From assembly GCF_016086655.4 (NCBI RefSeq), contig NC_052134.2, forward strand, positions 33,417,971 to 33,481,970: a stretch of 64,000 nucleotides of DNA, written 5' to 3'. Below the pieces are notes generated by a model, which saw nothing but the letters and a program-made list of their open reading frames with translations, was not told the DNA's origin and ran no database searches. Source of the stretch: Lepeophtheirus salmonis (taxonomy: Eukaryota; Arthropoda; Copepoda; Siphonostomatoida; Caligidae). Shown piece after piece: positions 34,159 through 46,459 of this stretch; position 1 is the stretch's first letter, and each line of letters begins with the position of its first letter. The position numbers and the translations under genes were made by a program.

Positions 34159-35279
34159 AATAATTGATTAATAGAAATGGGAGGTAATTGCAGTCAACCC
34201 AAGTTAAGGCGTCAAAACTTAATATTAATATTCGTTTATAGCATAGAGAAATAAATAAATATAGGGTTGAGTAAAAAGAAATCCATTATATTTTATGGAT
34301 TTAATTATTTTTATTATTTTCATTACTATTTATCTCCTTGGTAATAAAAAAAAGTCTAGGATTCCCATTATTTTATCGACATTTTTGACAATTAGTCTTC
34401 CAGAGCGTGGTGCATCTTTGATATTAAAAGTACCGGAAAAGTAAAAATTGAGTAAAGTAAAATTGAGTGTGATTGACTGTTTCAGTATCAGGACCTCTAT
34501 TTACTTTTTTACCCATCTGACTTGCATTTTACCCTTATTTGAAGAAAAACTGTAACATATGGAGTGTTTTTTTTCTTTCCTGGTAGATTCACATTATTAA
34601 AGCCATCTATTGAAAAAAATAATGGATTTTTTTTTACTTCACCTACTAGACATTTAGAGACGACAACTTATTTTTAATGGCAGTTTGGGGAGATTGAGAG
34701 GCCGGCAGCTTTTTGAAAATAGAGCACGATTAAAAACATTCAGTTGTTATAAAAATAGATTGATTAAGGATGCCCTTAGTTTGAAGAACAAGTTTGGAAT
34801 ATTCAATGTTAACCCTACTCATTGTTTTTTTTTACATCAGCTGTGTTCATTTAATTGATTAAATGATTTGCCAGAATAATTTCCCAAAAGGAAAAAAAAA
34901 TAACTTACTATAGGAATGATTAGTTCGTTAATACTGTGGCTGTGTTCTTTTTCCGAAATCTTATTTTTCTCCATATCTTCTCCACTACATCTATGCTTGT
35001 TAACAGCGGATATTTAGGTAAAAATATTTCCCAACGAGTCATCTCAACATATTTCTTTTTCTATGGTATTTTAATAAACATTTGAAAAATGTCTAAATTA
35101 GTTATTAAAAACTGTATACAAGGATAATAGTCTACGTTTAAAGTGGAACTATTTAAAACGGTTTTTCGGTATAGTGGATGAATATTTTTTGTACTATTCT
35201 TCTAAAAGTCACCACTTACAGGAAATTCAAAAAATGTGTTAAAATTTAAAGATATAATAACTATAATGAACACTAGGTA
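34159..35279. other. unannotated stretch
   Basis: AT-rich DNA with no supported feature. Confidence 0.45.
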
Positions 35280-35400
35280 GTCCTTTTATTGTGACTATAT
35301 ATAATCTTCGTACCAAATTTGATCAAAAATATCAGTAACTTTTGCCATAATCCTGGGGACTAACAAACAAACAAAAAGGAGCAAAAGTATAACCCATAAA
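35280..35400 (+). repeat. non-LTR/SINE-tail-like repeat, copy 1
   Basis: The block contains CGTACCAAATTTGATCAAAA, then CAGTAACTTTTGCCATAATC and CCTGGGGACTAACAAACAAA. This resembles the widespread 3' tails of RTE-type retroelements and their SINEs ('…TTTGATCAAAAT…GTAGTTTTTGC…ATCCTG…AACAAACA'). An inverted relative lies at 42,985-43,140. The class is inferred from the motif only. Confidence 0.5.
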
Positions 35401-38367
35401 TTCCCTAAATAAGTTCTGACTCCATCCCATGAAACAGTATTGCCAAAATATAGTAAATTAACTTTTTCTTTTGTTTGTTTAAGTACAAAAAAACTTACTT
35501 CTAAATTTAGATTTTTTTTAAATATTTGAAATGGAAATTATATATAATTCAAACTTGGTACAGGTTTGTTTCCAACTTTTTTTAGAAATTTTATATCTCC
35601 AATAGATTACAGTTGATATATTTGAAACTAATAGATAATTCATTTATAAGAACTTATGTATTTCCTAGATCACGCAACTTCTCTATTTATTAAATAATGC
35701 TGATTTTGTCGGTTCCTTGAGATCCGCATAAAGTAGATTCTACTGTAATGAGTTGAAAAGTAAAAATGTAACCTAGATTCATATCTAAGTGAAATCATCA
35801 GCACTTGCTTTTCTGTTGATTTTATATTTCTATTTTTTAGTGCTTGACTGAATTATGACAATTACTCAATGGCTCATAACTTTTGAATGGCTTTTAAATG
35901 AGTAATTTCTATTCTTTCTGAGCTGTGCAAGAATATAAATCGTCCAATCAACTTATAAAATATAACAAAGGCTCAAATATGAAATGTATTGATGATGAAT
36001 TTAAAATATGGCCAATTATATAAAATTGACAGCACTTGAATTCAATTACTTGATCTTCATATCTAGCATTTAAATGATCCATTTCATATATTTATTTATT
36101 TAGATTTGTGAGAATATTGTGACTTTTATAGGCAACGGCTAAATCTTCATATATTCTCAAATAAATATACTAAAATTTATTTAATGGTTTTTAAATTAGT
36201 ATTTTCTGGGCCTATTTTTGACTCGTACGAGCAACATTTAAAATGATTTGAGTGATATGATTCTATTTGACTCTAAATTAAAGAGATAAATAAGACTAAA
36301 TTAATGAAAAATAAATTTACTTGGATTTGATTTCAAAGTCTGTCAAACAAAACATCTTTTGCATTATTCAAAGTCCTTTTGAATTTAAGAGAGGCTGTTA
36401 TAAGTTACTTCATAATGCCTTCAAATTGAATAAAATTTCCCTAACTCTAGATTAGACTAAAGTACTCATTGGAAAGGGTGGACACTTAGCAAAGAGGATA
36501 CTTTTTTTTCCCTTTATCTTTCTGATGAGCTTAAAGTTATCAAATACCAGATATTCCTATTTTAAAAGTCTTGAAGGCGTTCTATATAGCGGACATAATA
36601 CTTAATTTAATAAAATTAGCTACTACCGAATTTGTAGTTAAATTCAGGCCTTGGAATGCCTACCGCCTATAACTCATACATATTATTTTTATTTCAGCCA
36701 TAGAATTTAAGAATTATTTTCAAAAATTTCAATTATAGTTGGTTTGAGCTTTAAAGTCTTATACCATCGTTAGAGTATCATTTTGATTCCGAACCATATT
36801 TTGAAATGAATAACTACATACATAGATGACAAATAGAAATTATAATAATTACATTAAATATTTTATAAAGTTATATTGAATTATTGATTATATTGTTATT
36901 ATACTTTTATAGCTGAAACTAAAGAATAAACCATATATTACATTTTAAAAAGATTTGCTGTAAAATTCGATTTTGATTGAATTATTCAGTTCAACTTTTA
37001 ATTTTCTAATAGAATATTTAATAAATATGCAATGAAATTTTGCTGAATATATTTGAAATAAAATATAATCAAGTCAAATTTTTGACTATTTGTAAGGAGC
37101 AATTAATATTTTAAAGACCGGAAAAGCTTGGAAATTAACTATATAGGTATAAGTCATTTATGTAGATTACATACATCTAATCAATAAATGATAATCAAAT
37201 ACATTTAATATGAAACATATTTAAATTCAGTTTAATCTTCCTGCCTTTCAAATATTAAAGTACTCAGGTAGGATGTTAAACATATCTGGGTTAAAGAAGT
37301 AAAAATAGGTTATCCTATTCATGAGCGTTAAATTTGGATTTTCTAGATAGAGACATTTGTTATTCATAAGGGCCCCAAAAAATATCAACATCGTTATATA
37401 ATTACTTATATAAATAGATTAATTTTACATATATATAAACGATTAAATTTACGGGGGTTTTATTCTCGCTAGTACCCTGAGTTATATTTCCAAAATAATA
37501 TCCGTTATTTTCCTTCCTTTAGACACGAAGACGGATGGTTGATGGATATGATGGAGTGAGTTCCATTCAGAAAGATTATGTTACATCCCACATTCCAGTC
37601 TCTCAGAGCCAACAAACGATTCCTTCTTTCCTATATTTCACTCTAATTTATGGCGTGAAACTATGTCCCAAGTAAAAAATAACTCAGGTCCTTTAAAAAT
37701 CAAATCATGTATATAATGTACATACCTTGTTCCGTCATGCAGATGAAAACAACAAAGCTGAAGGATGTGGATTTCTGAGATCACAGCATTCGAGTTCTTG
37801 TTTATTGAGTAAAGGAATTTATTAGCCAATTAAAATCGAAAAAGGAGGCTGAGTGAGTAAATACATGTTAGATAATCACTCTGTATATGTTGATGACGCA
37901 ATTTTGATAATAAAAAAATGGATAGGGAGTCCATTTCAAACATGTGTATGTACATTGTTCCCGTATTTGACTTAAACAACCATGGTCATTTAGATATGTA
38001 TGTTTTTAAGGGGGGAGCATGGATAAGATGCTTTTAAGGGACCGGGCGTAGGAAAACCACATAATATATTAATCATCGATAGATAGTGTATACTACTTAG
38101 ATATAATAGGTAAGTAAAAAACCCACTTTTTTGACTGATTAACGCCAAAAGCTAAAAAAAAGCCACGATAATGGGAAGCTAAGAGAAAAGGAAAAAAAAT
38201 ATATTCAGGGAGTCTTTTTTACTCCGAACCTTTATCACAAATCACTCCAATAAAAAAGTATGATAAATAGCCTTAAAAAAAACCCTCATATTCTTCAACT
38301 CTCGCCGACTGATATAAATCTATCAATTTTAAAAATATTGGCTAGCTGCGATCCTAAAGTAGCTATC
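35401..38367. other. unannotated stretch
   Basis: Three kilobases of AT-rich DNA with no frame of useful length on either strand until 37.6 kb and no repeat boundary that I can define. Confidence 0.45.
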
Positions 38368-38596
38368 TGCTGAATGTTATTGCCATAACTGAGAAGGACG
38401 GTGACAATCCGGTCACTAAATCGTTCTGCAAGCGTGCTTCAGTATAACTGTAAATAAGTTATTGAATTACTCCGTTGATGAGGCAGCCTTGGTAATGTGA
38501 GGATGCCTGTTGGCATAAGTCTCTAAATAGTCTATAGGATTTAGGTCTGGCTATTTATAGACCACAAATCCTTCAGCATCATTTAGTAAGAATTGA
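38368..38596 (-). pseudogene. Tc1/mariner transposase C-terminal fragment (left arm of inverted pair)
   Basis: Read on the minus strand it gives KDLWSIN, then SPDLNPIDYL (after correcting one missing base, near 38,550), the third catalytic-acid block of mariner-type enzymes. About 50 codons later comes HACRTI followed by a SDRIVTVLLSYGNNI-type ending (38,372-38,425). Stops interrupt it. A second copy of the same ending lies in the opposite orientation just to the right. Confidence 0.5.
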
Positions 38597-38684
38597 AGAA
38601 CTTAGACAAGGCTATGCTAAATGACGTCTGCAGCCAAATTTGTGACCGGATTGAGGCCACTAATGGTAATAACATTGTATAGTT
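38597..38684 (+). pseudogene. Tc1/mariner transposase C-terminus (right arm of inverted pair)
   Basis: The plus strand encodes DKAMLNDVCSQICDRIEATN then GNNIV and a stop. The DNA string TGTGACCGGATTG followed by AATGGTAATAACATTG is a diverged inverted copy of AGTGACCGGATTG and TATGGCAATAACATTC in the left arm. The two arms are therefore 3' ends of the same transposase family joined with their upstream sides facing each other. Confidence 0.5.
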
Positions 38685-40639
38685 GAGATTTATGAACTGG
38701 CCATAACTACAGAGGATCTTAAATCTTCCTGTATGAATTTAAATTCACATTGCTTTTCGTAAATAGCTTCCATAAAAATAAAAATTATTTTGAAACTAGC
38801 AGATAGCATACTGGAACTTAAGAACATTTCAAACCAGCTTATCATAGTGTTGAGATAAGATTACAATTTGAATACTGCAACTTTGAGAATCCACACTATG
38901 TATTTTTGGTTCAACAATTGGTCGAATATTTCGTAGTAGGCATTCAATTGATATAAATGACCAAGCATTTATACTTATATAAGCACTTCATTTATTTGAC
39001 AGAAAACAACTGAGATTTTCTATAGATTCACATGATAATTATATATTATTATTATTATGAATGTAATATTTATTTTTGTAAGAGTCTTGAAGAATATAAT
39101 CACCACACTAACTATGAATTGAAAAATATTAAAAAAAGCGGTACCCCAAGAAACAAATCGTGTAAAAGGCAGAAAATAAAATCTCTCTCTTTCTATTGGG
39201 ACAAAAGAAATATTGTGTAGATTTATTTAAGATGGGCTTGACCGTCCATAACTTTTACTCAAAGTATTTACGGTTTTTTTCTTCTTTTTTGAGGCATTGT
39301 TATTAAGTAGTCGGAAAAGAAAATTAATCATTAAAAAATGAGGGAGAACGAAAGGTATTATTATTATTATTTAATTCATTAAAAAACATTGTTAATTGCT
39401 AGAAAATGTCTCTAAAATGGTCAAAAAAAAATCATTTTTAATCATTTTTGTTTTTGTTTTGTTTACGAGTTGTCAAATATTTATAAAAAGAAGGTCATTA
39501 AAACATTTTTTATAACCCTATTACTGACCTTTGAAATTAAAGAAAGAAACTTGTCAATTTGACGTACAAAAAGTTAGCTCACCATCCACAAGTGTATGAC
39601 ATCAACTTATGTTTACCTTTATTTTCTCCAAAGTTTCTAAAATACATTTTGACTGTTTGGGTTAATAAAGTAGATTTGAGCCTCGACATAACAAATAAGT
39701 TTAGGAGGAACTCCTTGGAAGTCAAAGTTGAGTCTGCAGTATTAAGTCAAATTAAAAGTATCGGCTCACAAGTCCAAGTCAAGTCCTTGAATATTTTTAT
39801 ACGAGACTAGTTTGAGTCTTTAGATTTCAAGTCCATAATTATAAATTTGTTGATTTGAGACTACATGTTTTTCTTTAATATATATTATTAAATTAGTTCT
39901 ATTAAATGAAAAGTAATGGCCCTATATTCAAATCTCGATTGTAAAATAGCCGGCCATTCATCAATACTATTTAACTACTTAATTTGATTCGTAAAGTTTT
40001 TTTTTTGTTTTGTTTTTTATTAAAAAAGCTTTAAAGAAGAGTAGCTTATATATATCGGAAAAAATTGAAAGGATTGTGTGAAAACTTGTTAATTAGTATG
40101 TTATTACAGTCAATGTTTTCTTAAAAATAACTGCTCAGGGCCGTAGAAATTGGAGGTGGAAAGGGCAGCCGTTCCAGACAAATTCTATATAATTGTTATA
40201 CTTAACCATATATTTAAAAATAAAGACGGTTCCAAAATTTGATGAATCCGATTTTTACCTTGAACTATTCCATAGTTATTATGGATGAAAGATATTCTTT
40301 AATATTTGAGGCAAGAGGCTATTTGAACAATTGAAAAAGTTCATATTTCAGAATGTTTGAAGTACAATTTGATCTTCTTATTATACCCCCCCCCCTCCCC
40401 CTGCCTCCTTTAGATATCCTATTGATAATATCAGGTGTCAACATGGGAAACACATAAAGGTGTGTTAAGTGATCCAGGGTTTTTCTCCTATGGTTTATAT
40501 TACAGAGATAGGAAAGCAAGATAGTATTATATTTATTTTTTTGGAATGTTGAATGAATTCAAATGGTTTTAAATAATGTTTCCTATTCAACCCTACGTTA
40601 CTTCCTGGGGTGTTTATTCACCCCTGCGAAAGAAATATT
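38685..40639. other. unannotated stretch
   Basis: The frame at 39,559-39,810 overlaps a block with repeated AAGTC motifs (CAAGTCCAAGTCAAGTCC near 39,770), so it is probably repeat-derived. A C-rich tract lies at 40,387-40,400. No gene is called. Confidence 0.4.
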
Positions 40640-40815
40640 CTTCTAATATCTTGTCTAAATTATCATATAATTCCCGTATCCAATTTTTAGGGGGTGTTAT
40701 TTCATTAGTTTTTGCGTTTTTAAACAATTTTATAATTAAATATTGAGGTTTCAAATAATGTTAATCATAGTTTCTTATTATTTATCCGTCAACATAAAAA
40801 CAAGTTATTATGATT
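40640..40815 (+). repeat. dispersed repeat R5, copy 1
   Basis: TTCTAATATCTTGTCTAAAT, then TTTTATAATTAAATATTGAG and TTTCTTATTATTTATCCGTC occur in the same order at 50,765-50,915. No coding content. Confidence 0.55.
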
Positions 40816-41120
40816 TTTCTGAAAATTGAGTGTGGATTACATATGTATTCTTTGAAGAATATTCCATAATTTATATTTACAAATTGTTCGTATTAACCCT
40901 TTAATGGATCTGGAAATTCCATTTGTGCCCACCATTGATCGTCGCAGTAAAAGAATGGGAAATTTAGTGTAGAAGTAAGTTTCATAAAACAAATAAAGGT
41001 TGTAAACTATAACTAAAATTCTTTCTATTTTAAATCATCCTACAAACTTGTATACAAAGCTCTTATAATTGGTTCAGATATGTCCATGAATATTGGACCT
41101 TTTACATATATATAAATATA

Positions 41121-41422
41121 CTGGCAAGAAAGAGTTTGGGAAAAATTGGAATTTTACTTATTTTTTTAACTACCTATGGCTTTATCATCAGGTAACAGAG
41201 TCATTAGAGTATAAAAATGAAGAAAAATTAAGATTCAACGTGGTTATAAACATTTATTTGTAAAAAATAGAAGTATTTGCCTAAATTTTAGTTTCATCAA
41301 TGAACCTTCCCTTCGGAGCTATAACTGTTTTGCATACTTTTGGCATTATTGCTGTTAGTTTTTGAAGATAGACAGGTGTGTGATATCATTCCAAGCATTC
41401 TTCAAAATGTTTCACAACTTGT
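41121..41422 (-). pseudogene. Tc1-type transposase, 3' end with terminal repeat
   Basis: The minus strand encodes the C-terminus ILKNAWNDIT, then after a frame change MPKVCKTVIAPKGRFIDETK and a stop near 41,283. This is the end of a Tc1-family (DD34E) transposase. The region continues through a 3' untranslated part to a likely terminal inverted repeat starting CTGGCAAGAAAGAGTTTGGG at 41,121, preceded by TA. It meets an oppositely oriented Tc1 fragment at about 41,423. Confidence 0.65.
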
Positions 41423-41655
41423 TTTCAACGAGAAAATGACACAAAACATACATTCAAGCTCTACAAAAAACCTCTTGAAAAAGAAAGAAAGAAAGAAGCC
41501 TCTCACATTTTATCTATTATGCAATGGCCAGCTCAATTTCCTGATTTGAACCCAAAAGAGCTATTTTGGGAACACCTAGACAGAAAAGTTCGATAAAAGT
41601 GCCCCACAAGTAAGAATGAGTTGAGGAACATTTTGAAGAATGCTTGTAATGATAT
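41423..41655 (+). pseudogene. Tc1-type transposase, catalytic core fragment
   Basis: The plus strand reads FQRENDTKHTFKLYKKPLEK, where the Asp of ENDTKHT is the second catalytic residue (family form QxDNDPKHT). Next come MQWPAQFPDLNPKELFWEHL, whose Glu after NPK corresponds to the third catalytic residue (NPIE), then DRKVR, one stop, and KCPTSKNELRNILKNACND. The match to Tc1 is close and in one frame apart from the single TAA near 41,593. The N-terminus and the true C-terminus are missing. On the right it runs into repeat R1. Confidence 0.75.
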
Positions 41656-41656
41656 T

Positions 41657-41885
41657 TTTTTGGAATTAAAATTGAGAAATTAAATTTTTTGGAAAAAAAA
41701 CTCCAATTTAAAATTACTTGGAAAAAAAATGCAAATATCCAAAGTGATTCAAAAAAAAAAAAAATTTTTGGAAAATTAAATCTCAAATATGAATTCTTCT
41801 TTTGAAAATTAGAAATTCATTAATTTGGGGAGGACTACAGCCTCTCCAGGCTAACCCCAGCGGACACTCCTGTATATGTCCATGA
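41657..41885 (-). repeat. dispersed AT-rich repeat R1, inverted copy
   Basis: Read in reverse, this copy begins GGACATATACAGGAGTGTCC, GGTTAGCCTGGAGAGGCTGT and AGTCCTCCCC. It then passes into the CCAAAAAATTTAATTTCTC-like blocks seen at 0.9, 55.4 and 59.9 kb. Its AT-rich end touches the Tc1 fragment. Confidence 0.6.
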
Positions 41886-42984
41886 ATATTGAAATGTTTA
41901 TTTAGGAAGTACAAAAATATATCAGGATTTTCTCCTACTCTTGATTTTTGGTCATTATTATTTTTATGTTGACGTACCCATACATTGACCATGTCTTGTT
42001 TAATAATACATTAGAAATATAAAAATAATCTAGCATCAATATTTTTTTTTTATTTCACGTTGCACTGGGTAGAGGAAGTTATTATTCCACAGTTTAAGAT
42101 ATCCGTCGAGAAAAATCACTAAAGACCAAATCAAAAAATAAATTCAATCTCGAAAATAATCTCAAAACTGGTAAATATATTCAGTTCGAAGTCCGAAAAT
42201 ATAACCACCATGTGTGACCCGTCAACAGAAAGGAATATGTTTTCCATTATGTTCATTTTTTGTGTTTTGTTTCACGCCATCCATTCCGTCGGCAAAGTCA
42301 AAAAAGTACATTTATAAATAATTTTTATAGAAATTTTATATAAGCTACAACACATGACTTTGTATGAGTCAATAAATCATTGCTTTTTATGATATAAGCA
42401 GAAGGGATTAAGTAATAGTATTAATACTATTCATAGCCCCCCCCAAAGGTACGCCAGAGAAAATGATTGTGGTTAGTTGCTATATGAATAGGTTGACCTA
42501 CTTTCAAGAATCCTTTAAGCAGGAACAAATAGTAATATCTAATCATAGTTTTTTAATAACATAAAGCTTCTCTAAGAGCACATAACAGAAACAAGAGTAG
42601 ATAAACATTAGATTTGAATCATTTAGATATTACTTAGGGAAGTTCTGGAGGGATTATAGATAGTGTGCATACATAGCGAGAACTGCGACAGTTTTAAAGG
42701 GCCCTTTTTATATCAAGCATGCAAAAACTGCATTTACAAGGAGTTACATTATAATGGGCATGAGTGTTGTTTAGTTTAATAGTTAGTTTGTTTACAAAAC
42801 CGAGGCTGCCTTCTGATCAATATTGTTTATCTAGAGTTTTTTTTTACTGATTTGCGTATTACAACAAATTGGTATAACTTTGTCATGTTGATTGTAAAAT
42901 ATAAATATATAATTCAGGTTATTTTTAAAAAACAGTAACTTTTGTTTACTTTTCTTCGATATATTGGAAGAAACTGATTTCAAG
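41886..42984. other. unannotated stretch
   Basis: No gene was identified. A run of C lies near 42,438. Confidence 0.45.
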
Positions 42985-43140
42985 AGGTAAAAGTATTTTT
43001 TTGTTAAAGCTTTTGATTCTGTTTATTTGTTTGTTTTCTATTCATCAGGATGACAACAAAAGCTACAGATCGATTTTGATCAAGCTTGGTGCAAAGATAC
43101 TGTATGGTCACAGTAACAGGCTTTGAATTTGGAGAGGTCA
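42985..43140 (-). repeat. non-LTR/SINE-tail-like repeat, copy 2
   Basis: Read in reverse, CTTTGCACCAAGCTTGATCA, then GATCTGTAGCTTTTGTTGTC and ATCCTGATGAATAGAAAAC correspond to copy 1 at 35.3 kb. Confidence 0.5.
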
Positions 43141-44083
43141 AGGTAAAACAAAAATATAAAAAGTTCTTAGTCTACCATAACTTTAGATCAAAGTGAGATG
43201 CATAACTCGATTTGATTTTAGGGGAAGGTTTTGGGGTCTATTTAGTTCTCATTATAGTTTTTAAATATTTTTGGCTATAACTTATATACTTGGAATGATT
43301 GAACTATTTGCTATCACTAGATATAAATTTATCAAAATTCACAGCTCACTCGTTGAGGAAAAATTTAAGATATTGTTTGTTTGTTTTTTATGTTATTAAT
43401 TCTTTTTTAACTATTTTATATACTTGTGTTTCACGACAAACATGTTTGTTAGCCAGAGGAGGGCAATGAAGAGCGTTGAGAATAAAGGGCAGAGGGGCAT
43501 CCTAAGACTTCAACAGGCATTGAATCAGGTGGTCAAGGAAAAATATGTCTGCCCAACGCTCAGTAAATAGTAAGAACATTCCGTAACATCTTAACTCTTA
43601 GTATGAAATGTGGGAACATATTTCCTTGTCAAATCAGCTCCGGGTTATTAAGGCAAAAACAAAAATTTTAGCATCTCTACCTGGTCTTCCCTACTATATT
43701 GTATTGTTGTCAGAGACTATAAATAAATAAAATTCCCCTTAAATGTTTGTCACATATTTAGGATTGACTCCTCGTTATCTCACTCTTATATCGTTTATTA
43801 GTTCAGGATAAAGATCCGATAATATGTACAATTGTATAGTAGGAGTAACAGCTGCGTGAAATGTCTTTGTTCTAATCTGAATAGTGTTTGCTTATACTAC
43901 GTGCACATATATTTGATAATAGTATCACAAATAGACCATTAGAGTTTTGTCAATGAAGCTTTTTCATGTCTTATTATTTGATTTGATAAATATTTTATGA
44001 CATATCAATCAAATATATAATGTACAACTGGGGACTTGTACTCTCCTGTAACCGGAACTCCAGTCATACTTAAATATCCTTGC
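43141..44083. other. unannotated stretch
   Basis: A GC-richer block at 43,440-43,570 has no long frame. CTGGTCTTCCCTACTAT near 43,681 also occurs at 15,685. No gene. Confidence 0.4.
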
Positions 44084-44325
44084 CACGGTGTTATCTCAAT
44101 ATCATAAAAATTTACATAGTATTTTGTTGCCATCTGTCGATTTGTTTACTTATTTTCTACGTATCAATGTTCAAAACGTTGATTGGTTAAATTAAAATTA
44201 GCTAGTGTTAAGCCATGAACACTTCTCAATAATTATTGAATAATAATTTCTTTGCTTTTGAGCCTTTTTTCCCCTGTTTCTGTTCGTAATAAGATGGATG
44301 CTAGAATAAAGGTAACGACGTGCAA
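44084..44325 (+). repeat. dispersed repeat R4, short copy D
   Basis: The copy starts CACGGTGTTATCTC, passes through TTTTGTTGCCATCTGTCGAT, GTGTTAAGCCATGAACACTT and AATAATTATTGAATAA, and ends AGAATAAAGGTAACGACGTG. It shares its ends with the long R4 copies and its middle with copy C. Confidence 0.7.
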
Positions 44326-45994
44326 CTAATTTTTTCTCTTTTTTTGTCCGCTATAGATATTGAATATTACTCTATAACTAACTACACAGCCTACATCAAC
44401 TGAACCTTTTAATTCAGTTATAAAGATCAAGAATAAGAATTTTAACACTTCAAACTCAACATTAACTTTAAATAAAACAACATGATTCGAACTAAGGGCT
44501 AAAATATGGAGACTTGAATAAGAAAGAACGAGGCTTGAGATTAACAATCATCCTTTAAAGTTATTTAAACACAATTAATAGTTTTATGAGAATAATTACT
44601 TTCTATTCATCGTTTTATATGTTTTCAACGATCACATCATCAACTTTTACATGCCGTATTCGCTCTACAGAGTTTTCTTTGTGAGTTCATGGAGTTTGAG
44701 TAGTTTGTTATAAGGTAGTTCAGGATACCTAAGAGACAAATAATATTACCGTCAGCAAATAAATTTGACAAAACTTAATCACGTGGTATTGGTTTAGCTT
44801 TTAATTAAAAAAGGAATATAGAGATGAACAGCTAAATGAACGCCGTTCATGGCTTTCCCCTGATAATCATTTCCTGTTAACGTGCTCAAAAAAGAATGAA
44901 AAGCATGAAAACTAGGACCTGTTTGTTTGTTAACTTTTTCGAATTTATATTACGGGTAGTTCCAAAAGTTAGTATTTAATAAAGAAATAACCTATGCAAA
45001 ATTTCATTTTCCTACGATGTCATCTTTATTTAGTTTCAAAAGAGACAAAAGTTCTTTTCTTCGTCAATTAAGATTAAAATACAGCAATAATCTTTATTTT
45101 AAATTAATTTATGATGATATACATTATTGTAACCTAAAAAAAGTATTAACAAAACTTTTTTCCAAAACTACTGTTCGGAGCAAAAAAAGAGAATAACATA
45201 AAAAAAAATGGATCTTTCCTTTCTGTAAATGTAAAAAAAAAAAATGATATGGGTATCCGGCGGCCATCAAATTTTCCCAACTGTCTTTATCCTTTTTTTT
45301 CATTAAAACAATTTAAGGAAAAAAAACTTTTTTGATACTTCTTAAAGATTTTTCAAAAAAAATGTTGATCTAAACTATTTTATGCAAAATAACTCAAACT
45401 TATTATTAGTATCTTTATTCAAAAGTAAGAGTTGTTGTTTTTTTGTTCATAATTTGTTAGAGACATGCCATCTAAAGATGACTTCATAGTACAATGTAAT
45501 TTTTCATATGTAATTTTCATATCCCAAGGCAAATTTTCCGCTTTACTCATTATCAAAATTCGAAAAATGTTGAACATCAAACCTATCTAATGAACCCTAC
45601 TCATTTTACTTTCATTATCCAACCCTACTCATATATAATTGAATTGTACTAGTGAGACTTTAGACTCGACACGGATTGGAAACGAAATAACGACATATGC
45701 TAGAATTTAACATGAAAAAAAATCTTCAAAGTCAATGTCTTGACTCAAGTAACCTGTTCACCAGGGTGTGTTAAGTATGTACATTGTATATAACATGATA
45801 TTAGAATGGTTGTCAAGACAATTAATTAAACATGGTGCTTCTTGATTTAAAATATTTTTGTATACATAGGTATATAACTAGAACATATGTACAAAAAATA
45901 TAGTCTGTAGTTTGTTTCAAATTACAAAGAATGTTTTGTACTACATATTACACAGCCATTTTTCCCTTCCATTAAGAGACCAAACCATTCACAC
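44326..45994. other. unannotated stretch
   Basis: AT-rich DNA with long A and T runs around 45,180-45,360. No supported gene. Confidence 0.45.
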
Positions 45995-46010
45995 ATGTAT
46001 GTATGTATGT
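45995..46010 (+). repeat. ATGT microsatellite
   Basis: Four consecutive ATGT units. Confidence 0.7.
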
Positions 46011-46274
46011 GAACCTTACATAATAATATATTATAACCTACAACAAAAAACAAAAACCTTGGGTTTTAAGTACTGTGTTAAATGTGATTTGCCACAGTTG
46101 AATTGTTGCATTTTAATGTGCTTGTTAAATTTTTTGTATGGCAATACGAGCCTAGAAAAAATATTTATGTAGGATGAAGGTTTTTGGGGACATTCTACTT
46201 GTATGTAAGTATATTTATGTATTGCGTGTATAATTTATATCTAGATACAGTAAGCCCTTGAAATTACTCGTCAA

Positions 46275-46459
46275 TAGAGATGGCTACTCGTATATGACTA
46301 ATACCCAGGTAAAAAAGGGCATTTGCTTTTTAAAAAATGTAAATATTTCTTTTTTTACATATAAGATATCCGTTTTTTTCGTGTAACATGACGGCATTTT
46401 CAACATTAATATTCTGGGTATTAGTCCACGGGTAAGGATATTACCCGAGCACATCCCTA
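46275..46459. mobile_element. 185-bp inverted-repeat MITE
   Basis: The outer ends are TAGAGATGGCTACTCG and, read inverted, TAGGGATGTGCTCGGG. Further in, GACTAATACCCAG at 46,296-46,308 pairs perfectly with CTGGGTATTAGTC at 46,414-46,426. The TAGGGATG terminus is of hAT type. The flanking octamers do not match, so insertion-site duplication is lost or the boundary is slightly off. Confidence 0.65.
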
